Below the pieces are notes generated by a model. It searched no databases. It was not told where the DNA came from and worked only from the letters and a program-made list of their open reading frames with translations. From positions 1 to 6,905 of the forward strand of contig JAIBDK010000126.1 of NCBI GenBank assembly GCA_024679435.1: a DNA stretch of 6,905 nt, written 5' to 3'. The stretch is from Gammaproteobacteria bacterium. GTDB taxonomy: Bacteria; Pseudomonadota; Gammaproteobacteria; Arenicellales; Poriferihabitantaceae. How positions within the stretch are numbered: the first letter of the stretch is position 1; each line of letters opens with the position of its first letter. Below, in pieces: positions 1-5,696 of the stretch. The position numbers and the translations under genes were made by a program.

Positions 1-1327
1 CCCAGCTCACTCTGTAACTCATCCCATCGGGGTGAACATCACACAACCTTGCGGCCAGATTACCAACAGGCTTATCAATATTCATTCTCAGCGAAAGCAT
101 CGGGCGCCCGAGAATCTCTACAGGTTGAGTAAGTACGTCGCTGTCAAATACCAGCGATCCGCCATCATCAATTCGCTGATCAGCCGGCATTTCAGAGCCC
201 GGCTTAAGGGTAAAAAACTCACCGCAGGCAATTCCGCAATCCTGCGGGGAACAGAGCGTCATCCGTTCGTTATTCCCGGACCGGGAATCAAGCTTGCCAG
301 ATTCGGTTAAATAAAACCCGGTATTCATGATGTTGAGCGAGGGCCACTGCGATTCTGACACCCATCGCCCGGATTCAAAATCGCGAGAACCAACCGGACG
401 AATTCCCTCTGAAATATAGGCCCGGTAAGCCGGTATTTTCTCGACACCATTTTCAATATCCTTAAGCCAGCGATCCCACCACGCTATGGCTTCGCCATGA
501 AAATCCATCCTCGGCTTCGGCCACGCCAAATGCGGGTACTTATGTATCCATGGACCATTAACCGCCGTTGTAACTGACCGACTGTTTTCGGCCATAGCCG
601 GCGGTGCATTTATATAACCATCTGCCCAGCCACTGATGACCATGGATGGAATTGCAATCCCATCGTAATTTTCGCAAACCGAACCGTGTTTCCAGTAATC
701 ATCCCGCCGTTGATGACTTAGCCAGATCTCCAGAGGGAAAGGCTGAGTTCTCAACCGATGAAGCCACATTTTCTTCCATTGGTCACCCACCAGAACAGGA
801 TCTGGTGGACGGGATGCATAACACAGCATCACACTGGACCATGAGAAATTGGAATACAAATGGCAACCATTTTTAAAGTGAATGTCGTCGTTATAACGGT
901 CTACTGTGGTGCCAATAGCAATGACAGCTTTGAGTGAATCCGGCCTCAATGCCGCTAGCTGCAAACTGTTAAAACCACCCCAGGATATACCCATCATGCC
1001 CAGATTGCCGTCGCACCAGGGCTGGCCTGCGATCCAGCCCATCACCTCCAGTCCGTCAGCGAACTCCCGCGGCGAATACTCATCATCAAAATCACCGTCT
1101 GACTCCCCGGTGCCTGAAATATCCACCCGCACGCCAGCGTAACCAGCCTCGGCAAAAACCGGATAAGTACTCTCATCCCGGGGAGAGGTTCCATCGCGCT
1201 TTCTATAAGGCAGGTATTCCAGAATCGCGGGCACAGGCTTGTTATGAGCATCATTAGGCAACCAGATTCTGGCCGAAAGCTTGCGGCCGTCCTTAAGAGT
1301 AATGAAGGTGTTTTCCAGTTCAATCAT
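1..1327 (-). CDS. CocE/NonD family alpha/beta hydrolase (X-Pro dipeptidyl-peptidase S15-like), 3' end outside window
   Basis: I translated this from the minus strand: 442 codons run without a stop from an ATG at 1327 to the window edge. The N-terminal half is an alpha/beta hydrolase of the S15/CocE type. The nucleophile elbow GISWGG places Ser115, the motif SGWADGY gives acid Asp236, and GPWIHKYP gives base His262. Tyr41 in EYLPYRKRD fits the tyrosine that helps form the oxyanion hole in cocaine esterase. The VDISGTGESDG stretch (residues 68-78) is typical of the family. From about residue 300 the beta-rich PepX_C-like domain begins, with SLVFDSDVL and ILGRP, and it is cut by the window edge; such proteins usually exceed 550 residues. 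The family hydrolyses ester or amide bonds (acyl esters, X-Pro peptides, glutaryl-cephalosporins); the substrate here cannot be told. No signal peptide is visible, so it is probably cytoplasmic. An in-frame TAA lies ten codons upstream of the ATG, which has no clear Shine-Dalgarno. It is divergent from the SDR gene. Confidence 0.93.
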   Translation of the reverse strand, partial: MIELENTFITLKDGRKLSARIWLPNDAHNKPVPAILEYLPYRKRDGTSPRDESTYPVFAEAGYAGVRVDISGTGESDGDFDDEYSPREFADGLEVMGWIAGQPWCDGNLGMMGISWGGFNSLQLAALRPDSLKAVIAIGTTVDRYNDDIHFKNGCHLYSNFSWSSVMLCYASRPPDPVLVGDQWKKMWLHRLRTQPFPLEIWLSHQRRDDYWKHGSVCENYDGIAIPSMVISGWADGYINAPPAMAENSRSVTTAVNGPWIHKYPHLAWPKPRMDFHGEAIAWWDRWLKDIENGVEKIPAYRAYISEGIRPVGSRDFESGRWVSESQWPSLNIMNTGFYLTESGKLDSRSGNNERMTLCSPQDCGIACGEFFTLKPGSEMPADQRIDDGGSLVFDSDVLTQPVEILGRPMLSLRMNIDKPVGNLAARLCDVHPDGMSYRVSW

Positions 1328-1412
1328 AAGCAAAAAAATCTGATCCGGTGGTTACATGGACAAAAGCTCGGTATTTGTCCGGAAGACTTAAATTTGAGCC
1401 CGGGCATTATGG

Positions 1413-1444
1413 TCGACATATACTTTTGAATCTGACAGTATAAT
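1413..1444 (+). promoter_or_regulatory. weak candidate promoter for the SDR-patatin pair
   Basis: A perfect -10 hexamer TATAAT lies at 1439-1444, 69 bases before the SDR start codon. The best -35-like hexamer, TCGACA at 1413-1418, is 20 bases upstream, longer than the usual 16-18, so the match to sigma70 is partial. The same bases read on the minus strand give TATACT (1442 down to 1437), which could serve the divergent hydrolase gene with a leader of about 100 bases. Neither direction has a good -35 at normal spacing, so an activator may be needed. This is inference from consensus matching only. Confidence 0.3.
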
Positions 1445-1445
1445 C

Positions 1446-1457
1446 GCTTCTTGAAGC
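1446..1457. repeat. inverted repeat GCTTC-TT-GAAGC, possible operator
   Basis: Two 5-base arms, GCTTC (1446-1450) and GAAGC (1453-1457), flank a central TT. The element starts two bases after the TATAAT box, so it would cover the expected transcription start of the SDR gene. For minus-strand transcription it lies just upstream of the reverse-reading -10. The position suits a dimeric regulator acting on both divergent genes, but the arms are short and could arise by chance. No regulator gene is in the window. Confidence 0.3.
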
Positions 1458-1513
1458 AATGATGCCAGAACACTGTTGCAGTATCAAAACTTACATCAGA
1501 TAGCGAGTTAAAA

Positions 1514-2275
1514 ATGACTGAAGAATTACAAAAAACGGCACTGGTTACCGGTGCGGGCACTGGAATAGGCAGAGCAGTCGCACTTGCGCTTCTGGAGCAG
1601 GGCTACGCCGTGTCATTAATTGGTAGAAGAAAGAAACCGTTGGAACAAACAGCACAATTATCAGGAAGTAATCACAACAATACGCTGATATGCTCAGGGG
1701 ATGTGAGTAATCCAGGTGATGTTTCCCGGTTTTTCGCAGACACCAAAAATGCGTTTGGCCGACTGGACCTGCTATTTAACAATGCTGGCACGGGTGCACG
1801 TCCTGTTCCTATGGAGGAACTCAGCGTAGACGAATGGAAACAGGTCATTGACGTCAATCTTACAGGCGCTTTTCTCTGCACTCAGGAAGCCATTCGGTTG
1901 ATGAAATCACAAAACCCAAAAGGTGGGCGCATTATTAACAATGGCTCAATTTCTGCCCATACGCCGCGACCTTTTTCAACGCCTTATACTGCAAGCAAAC
2001 ACGCCATTACCGGCCTTACCAAATCCACATCACTGGATGGCAGGGCTCATGATATAATGTGCGGACAAATCGACATTGGAAATGCCGCCACACCGATGAC
2101 CGAAAGAATGAAAACCGGAGTTCCCCAGCCTAACGGCACTATCATGCCGGAGCCGACTATGAATGCAGACAATGTCGGAAGAGCTGTTGTTTATATGGAT
2201 AGCCTTCCTCTGAAAGAAAATGTGCTATTTATGACGGTGATGGCCAATGAAATGCCATTTGTCGGTCGCGGTTAA
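1514..2275 (+). CDS. SDR family oxidoreductase
   Basis: This is a complete 253-residue classical short-chain dehydrogenase/reductase, the normal length for the family. It has a Rossmann fold with the glycine-rich motif TGAGTGIG at residues 12-19, Asp63-Val64 contacting the adenine, NNAG at 89-92 and Asn115. The catalytic residues are Ser145, Tyr158 and Lys162 in YTASK, with the usual 13-residue Ser-Tyr spacing. The second beta strand ends in Gly-Arg-Arg (37-39) rather than an acidic residue, which favours NADP(H) over NAD(H). After the active site, the PG motif common in classical SDRs is replaced by GQIDIGN (184-190), as I recall for one subgroup of general SDR oxidoreductases. The substrate is probably a small alcohol or carbonyl compound but is not identifiable. 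No signal peptide is seen, so it should be cytoplasmic. The ATG at 1514 is preceded by a weak GAG-containing site. No terminator separates it from the patatin gene, so co-transcription is likely. Confidence 0.95.
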   Translation: MTEELQKTALVTGAGTGIGRAVALALLEQGYAVSLIGRRKKPLEQTAQLSGSNHNNTLICSGDVSNPGDVSRFFADTKNAFGRLDLLFNNAGTGARPVPMEELSVDEWKQVIDVNLTGAFLCTQEAIRLMKSQNPKGGRIINNGSISAHTPRPFSTPYTASKHAITGLTKSTSLDGRAHDIMCGQIDIGNAATPMTERMKTGVPQPNGTIMPEPTMNADNVGRAVVYMDSLPLKENVLFMTVMANEMPFVGRG

Positions 2276-2294
2276 AAATCATTCAGATTCAGTC

Positions 2295-2307
2295 AGGTGG
2301 TTTTGTG
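2295..2307 (+). promoter_or_regulatory. Shine-Dalgarno-like AGGTGG with GTG, alternative start of the patatin gene
   Basis: AGGTGG (2295-2300) matches AGGAGG at five of six bases and is followed after four bases by GTG (2305-2307), in frame with the patatin lipoprotein. Starting here adds 14 residues, including an Asp and a Glu, ahead of the signal peptide. The ATG at 2347 lacks such a site but gives a cleaner lipoprotein signal. The two lines of evidence conflict. Confidence 0.35.
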
Positions 2308-2346
2308 TTTAAGGCGGATTTTCTGGAACAGCAAGCATCCCTAACC

Positions 2347-3561
2347 ATGCACAACCACCCCAGACCCAAACACATCCAAAGGCCAATATTTCCGTGGGTC
2401 GCTGTTATCGTTGCCCTGTTTCTCTCAGGCTGTTCCAGCGTTCCGGAACGGCGCGCACTGCCCCCCGAATATACCCTGGATGCTGCCATTCCCGGCATAC
2501 CTGAGGCACGATTCTGGGGAGATGAATGGCCAACTTTTTCTGTGGAAAAATTCGAATCCTACACAGACTCTGATCTCAAAGAAAATTTTTCGAAACTTTA
2601 TAATCAACCCCATAATTATCTTGCCATATCCGGCGGTGGTGCGAATGGCGCATTCGGAGCCGGATTATTACGCGGATGGACAGCAACTGACGTGCGACCG
2701 GAATTTAGTATGGTGACCGGTGTCAGCACCGGGGCATTAACCGCCCCTTTTGCGTTTCTTGGCTCCGATTACGATGACGTCATCAAACAGGTTTATACGA
2801 CCACAACGACCAGTGACATTATTAACAAACGAAATCCGCTTAGTGCATTACTTGGAGATTCTATCGCTGACACCGCGCCACTCCAACACCTCATTGAAAA
2901 GTATGTCAACGTTGAAATTATTAACGCCATTGCAGTAGAGCATGGCAAGGGGAGACGGTTATTCATTGGCACTGTTAACCTTGATGCGGGTCGTGCGGTA
3001 ATCTGGAACATCGGAGCCATCGCATCCAGCGACCATCCGGAAAAAGAAAAACTGATACATGACGTTTTACGCGCATCATCCGCCATACCCGTGGCTTTCC
3101 CCCCAGTGGTTATCCCTGTTGAGGCCAACGGTCAAACGTATGACGAAATGCATGTAGATGGCGGAACCGGCACCCAAGTTTTTGTCTATCCCGCTGCCAT
3201 CGACTGGCAAAAGATTACCCAGTTGCTAAAGGTAAAAGGGAATCCTAAGGTGTACGTGATCCGAAATTCTTTCCTTGATCCGGATTACCTGGGAATGAAA
3301 CGTAATGTCCTGCCTATTGCTTCACGGACTATCGATTCCCTGATCAGGACTCAGGGCATAGGAGATCTTTATCAAATTTATGCATTATGTGAACGAGATA
3401 ACAATGATTTCAATCTTGCATACATCTCCTCAGACTTTAGAGAAAAACCCACTGAAGCCTTTGACCCTGTATACATGACCAAACTTATGGAATATGGTTA
3501 TCAGCTAGGCATTCAGGGATATCCCTGGCAAAGCACCCCTCCCGGCTTTACTCTGAAGTAA
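2347..3561 (+). CDS. patatin-like phospholipase, predicted outer-membrane lipoprotein
   Basis: The protein has 404 residues from the ATG at 2347 (418 from a GTG at 2305). The N-terminus is a lipoprotein signal: a basic region with Arg6, Lys8 and Arg12, a hydrophobic stretch at about 14-26, then lipobox LSGC with Cys29. Ser follows the Cys, so the +2 rule predicts outer-membrane sorting. The patatin domain covers roughly residues 90-290: the oxyanion-hole loop GGGANG (96-101), the nucleophile elbow GVSTG with Ser127, and DGG with Asp271 completing the Ser-Asp dyad. Family members are acyl hydrolases acting on phospholipids or other lipid esters; here the catalytic domain should lie in the periplasm or on the membrane. 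I chose 2347 because the extra residues from GTG would put acidic residues in the signal's n-region, although that GTG has the better ribosome site. It lies 71 bases after the SDR gene and ends in three consecutive in-frame TAA codons. Confidence 0.93.
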   Translation: MHNHPRPKHIQRPIFPWVAVIVALFLSGCSSVPERRALPPEYTLDAAIPGIPEARFWGDEWPTFSVEKFESYTDSDLKENFSKLYNQPHNYLAISGGGANGAFGAGLLRGWTATDVRPEFSMVTGVSTGALTAPFAFLGSDYDDVIKQVYTTTTTSDIINKRNPLSALLGDSIADTAPLQHLIEKYVNVEIINAIAVEHGKGRRLFIGTVNLDAGRAVIWNIGAIASSDHPEKEKLIHDVLRASSAIPVAFPPVVIPVEANGQTYDEMHVDGGTGTQVFVYPAAIDWQKITQLLKVKGNPKVYVIRNSFLDPDYLGMKRNVLPIASRTIDSLIRTQGIGDLYQIYALCERDNNDFNLAYISSDFREKPTEAFDPVYMTKLMEYGYQLGIQGYPWQSTPPGFTLK

Positions 3562-3668
3562 TAATAAAGTTTCTGAGGAACAAGCAAACCGCAGTATTTT
3601 TTGCTCAGTAGAGCCATCTAGTATAAATATTACCCATAAATAGAGCGAATACTATAGATTTTACTTGA

Positions 3669-3698
3669 TTGATATTTTTCCAAAGCTGATCGTATATT
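3669..3698 (+). promoter_or_regulatory. sigma70-like promoter for the small acidic protein gene
   Basis: TTGATA (3669-3674) and TATATT (3693-3698) each match the sigma70 consensus at five of six positions and are 18 bases apart. Transcription would start near 3705, giving a leader of about 27 bases before the ATG at 3732. The surrounding 3609-3720 stretch is AT-rich, which fits a promoter but also raises the rate of chance matches. This suggests the acidic protein gene is its own unit rather than the tail of the SDR-patatin operon. Confidence 0.5.
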
Positions 3699-3731
3699 TG
3701 TATCCTGTTGTTGTTCAGATGGTAATTGACT

Positions 3732-4001
3732 ATGCGCGAAAAAGTTACGAACCCTGTAGATAATGGCGAAGGAGAAGTTTTTATAGATGATGGATATGAA
3801 GAGCTTCCCAGTGAAGTCCTTAACGTTGACACTCACAGCTCATCAACAGAAAAATCCACTTTTGAAAGTAAGACTGACACTAAACTGGTCGCAAAAAAAC
3901 GAATGGATGATTATCTCGAACGCAAATGGTTCAAAGATCAGGGATGGGATGATGACGATGAATTATTCAGTGACGAGTATTTTTCTGACGACGATATTTA
4001 A
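3732..4001 (+). CDS. small acidic protein, possibly PA3496 family (putative envelope integrity)
   Basis: This predicts an 89-residue soluble protein without signal peptide or membrane segment. Charge is segregated. Residues 1-50 are polar, acidic and probably disordered. Residues 51-68 form a basic-amphipathic stretch containing KKRMDDYLERKWFKD. The C-terminus (about 73-89) is very acidic: DDDDELF, then DEYFSDDDI. A short protein with an acidic leader, a K/R-R-x-x-x-D-Y-L-E-x-K-type helix and an acidic tail resembles the small gammaproteobacterial proteins named PA3496 family; I make that match from memory and its function is not established. The ATG at 3732 was preferred over the in-frame TTG two codons earlier; AGATGG (3717-3722) is a modest ribosome site nine bases upstream. 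A good promoter precedes it and a structured 3' region follows, which supports a real gene. Confidence 0.72.
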   Translation: MREKVTNPVDNGEGEVFIDDGYEELPSEVLNVDTHSSSTEKSTFESKTDTKLVAKKRMDDYLERKWFKDQGWDDDDELFSDEYFSDDDI

Positions 4002-4014
4002 AAGTCTTACGATC

Positions 4015-4047
4015 ATAATTTCCAGGAGACAGCGTCTCGCAAATTAT
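4015..4047. repeat. nested inverted repeat (hairpin) just after the acidic protein gene
   Basis: The outer arms ATAATTT (4015-4021) and AAATTAT (4041-4047) are perfectly complementary. Inside them GAGAC (4026-4030) and GTCTC (4034-4038) form a second perfect stem around a 3-base loop. The stems are separated by a small asymmetric internal loop. The structure begins 14 bases after the stop codon. No T-tract follows on either strand, so it is not a standard intrinsic terminator. It could stabilise the 3' end of the message or bind a protein. Confidence 0.45.
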
Positions 4048-4118
4048 CCGGTATGGACTCCACATCGACCGATATAAAAAGCAGGACTAGACTCAGTCAC
4101 TGCAGCAGAAATTACCCC

Positions 4119-4158
4119 AAAAGCCTCATCAGGGCTTCTGATATGGAACTGATGAAGC
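4119..4158 (-). terminator. candidate intrinsic terminator of the MFS gene
   Basis: Read on the minus strand, GCTTCATCAG (4158-4149) pairs with CTGATGAGGC (4132-4123) over ten positions, one of them a G-U wobble, with a 16-base loop, followed by TTTT (4122-4119). On the plus strand the wobble becomes a C-A mismatch, so the hairpin is better formed in minus-strand RNA. It lies about 50 bases after the transporter's stop codon. The large loop and short T-tract make it a moderate candidate. Confidence 0.4.
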
Positions 4159-4190
4159 CGCAACATAATTATGGAAAAGAGCTATACCCC

Positions 4191-4230
4191 TCTGCCGGCC
4201 ACTCATCTATTTATCCGGCAGATTTTTCTT
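4191..4230 (+). terminator. intrinsic terminator downstream of the acidic protein gene
   Basis: TCTGCCGG (4191-4198) and CCGGCAGA (4215-4222) form a perfect 8-base GC-rich stem with a 16-base loop, followed immediately by TTTTTCTT (4223-4230). This is a good Rho-independent terminator for plus-strand transcription and would end the acidic protein message about 190-230 bases after its stop codon. The minus strand has no T-tract after the stem. Its right arm and T-tract lie inside the last codons of the convergent transporter gene, whose stop codon is in the loop. Confidence 0.65.
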
Positions 4231-5433
4231 ACCCAGTAATTTCCCAATAGTGAATGACGTTCTTGGCACATAAGCATAGGACGTTCGCTCGATTTTAGTT
4301 GGACGAACCCGCATACGGGCAAGGCTGAAGACAACCAGCAATAAATGTGCAATCGCGATAAACCCGAAAAAAGCCGGGGGGCCAAAACGATCAATCAGCG
4401 ATGACGTCACCAGCGGGCTGAAGATGGCTCCGATACCATAAATAAACATCAAAGAGGCATTCACTTCCACTGCGCTGCCTGGGTCAGTAAAGTCATTGGT
4501 GTGGGCAGTAGAAACTGAAAAAATCGGAAACGTCACCATCCCAAACAGCAAAGCGCCAGAATAGATTATCGTCATATCAGAGGAACCAAGCCCGGCAATG
4601 GAACTGCAAACAAATACGCTGCACACCGACAAACCAATTAACACCCATCGACGATCGAACTTGTCGGCCAGCCAGCCTACCGGAAACTGTGCCAGCGCCC
4701 CACCAATGAGAACTGTAGCCAGAAAATAGCCGATCTGTCCGGCGGTAAGACCCACCTCCTTGCCATATATCGGGCCTACCATCCGAAAAGAAGATGATGT
4801 CAGCCCCGCTACTACCACCCCGGCAGCGCCCAGCGGGGAAATCTTTGCAGTTTTAATCGGTCTTAATCTAGGCGCATCCGGTGTCACTGGCTGTTGAGTA
4901 GTGGTAAGAGCCAGAGGCAACAAACAAGCACAGCAAAGAATTGCCAGGAAATTATAGGATATATATGAAGCGGGTTCGAGTACGCCAATCATAAGCTGGG
5001 CACTCGAGGATGAAACAATATCCACCACTCGATAAACACCCATTACTCTTCCTCGAGACTGATTGGTAACCTTGGCCTGCAACCACGCTTCGATGATTGT
5101 GTAACAACCGGCTACACACAAACCGGTCATAATCCGCAGACCCGCCCATACCAGGGGATCCAGAAACATCGGATGGGCAATGGCGCCAATGGCACCGCAG
5201 GCAGCAAATGCCGCAAACCCCCGGGCATGACCCACAGTGCCAAGAATTCGGGGCGCCCACCAGCAACCCACAAAAAAACCCAGAAATTGCGCCGATCCCA
5301 TAAGCCCAATTTCGGTTTTACTAAAGTTTAGAGCGAATCCTGACAGCGCATCCAGGGGCCCAATGGACCCGGAACTCAATTGAAGCAACGTGATTGACAG
5401 GAAGAGAGCGGCGAAAGTTATCAATAAACGCAT
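4207..5433 (-). CDS. MFS transporter, YcaD-like
   Basis: This is a complete 408-residue integral membrane protein of usual length for a 12-helix major facilitator. Hydrophobic segments run throughout, with a hydrophilic central loop at about 179-199 between the two halves. The MFS motif A is clear in the second half as GWLADKFDRR (253-262), between helices 8 and 9; its counterpart in the first half (about 60-70) is degenerate. The helix 4-5 region with EAWLQAK and SRGRVMGVYR (115-135) recalls the YcaD group, whose substrate is unknown. It should sit in the inner membrane. The ATG at 5433 was chosen; in-frame CTG and TTG codons lie just before it, and an in-frame TGA closes the frame immediately upstream. 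A -10-like TATACT (5466 down to 5461) without a good -35 is the best promoter candidate. It converges on the acidic protein gene, and 263 bases separate it from the TPR gene. Confidence 0.93.
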   Translation of the reverse strand: MRLLITFAALFLSITLLQLSSGSIGPLDALSGFALNFSKTEIGLMGSAQFLGFFVGCWWAPRILGTVGHARGFAAFAACGAIGAIAHPMFLDPLVWAGLRIMTGLCVAGCYTIIEAWLQAKVTNQSRGRVMGVYRVVDIVSSSSAQLMIGVLEPASYISYNFLAILCCACLLPLALTTTQQPVTPDAPRLRPIKTAKISPLGAAGVVVAGLTSSSFRMVGPIYGKEVGLTAGQIGYFLATVLIGGALAQFPVGWLADKFDRRWVLIGLSVCSVFVCSSIAGLGSSDMTIIYSGALLFGMVTFPIFSVSTAHTNDFTDPGSAVEVNASLMFIYGIGAIFSPLVTSSLIDRFGPPAFFGFIAIAHLLLVVFSLARMRVRPTKIERTSYAYVPRTSFTIGKLLGKKNLPDK

Positions 5434-5696
5434 CAGCAATCACGATTTAAATTTGTTGATAGTATAAACATTTGGGGCCAATCTCAGGCTCACTGAATTC
5501 ACGCAGATTGTCGCATTATTCCTGGCCATCGGGGCGTCTGATCCTCGGCGCTATCGAATCATTACAAATTAAGTCAACTCACAGAACCTTTCCATCGGCT
5601 ACCGGTATAATCGTGCGCACCGTCAGAGTTTCTTATTGAAAGAAGCCGGCCTTAAGCAAGGCGTTCTGGCGATACTCCCGATCACTACTCCACCCA
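5434..5696. other. intergenic region between the TPR and MFS genes
   Basis: I see no convincing gene here. For the minus strand it holds a possible -10 box TATACT (5466-5461) ahead of the MFS gene. It also holds a short hairpin, GCCTT/AAGGC around a 4-base loop (5649-5662), 35 bases after the TPR stop; with only a weak T-rich tail this is at best a poor terminator. A plus-strand TATAAT at 5606-5611 has no good -35. Confidence 0.4.

Noticed and set aside
32..310. Plus-strand open frame of 92 codons
   Set aside because: It lies entirely opposite the CocE-type hydrolase, whose motifs confirm the minus strand as coding. The predicted protein shows no recognisable features.
646..1142. Plus-strand open frames of 76 and 78 codons
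   Set aside because: Both are antisense shadows of the hydrolase gene, which encodes the catalytic Ser and surrounding domain across this stretch.
3583..3605. Inverted repeat AGCAAA/TTTGCT after the patatin gene, considered as a terminator
   Set aside because: The T run is in the loop and right arm rather than after the stem, and the stem is only six AT-rich pairs.
3605..3836. Two minus-strand open frames of about 70 codons over the acidic gene's promoter and start
   Set aside because: They overlap each other and the plus-strand promoter and start region, have low-complexity Ser-rich translations and no ribosome site that I could see.
3787..4077. Plus-strand frame of 96 codons overlapping the acidic protein gene
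   Set aside because: It is a shifted reading of the same DNA; the acidic protein frame has the promoter, a modest ribosome site and a coherent charge pattern.
4053..4250. Plus-strand frame of 65 codons in the convergent region
   Set aside because: It runs through both terminator hairpins and into the antisense of the transporter gene, with no ribosome site or recognisable motif.
5606..5664. Possible small RNA: TATAAT followed by a short hairpin on the plus strand
   Set aside because: There is no -35 at proper spacing, the hairpin has only five pairs, and no T-tract follows it on the plus strand. Chance explains it as well.
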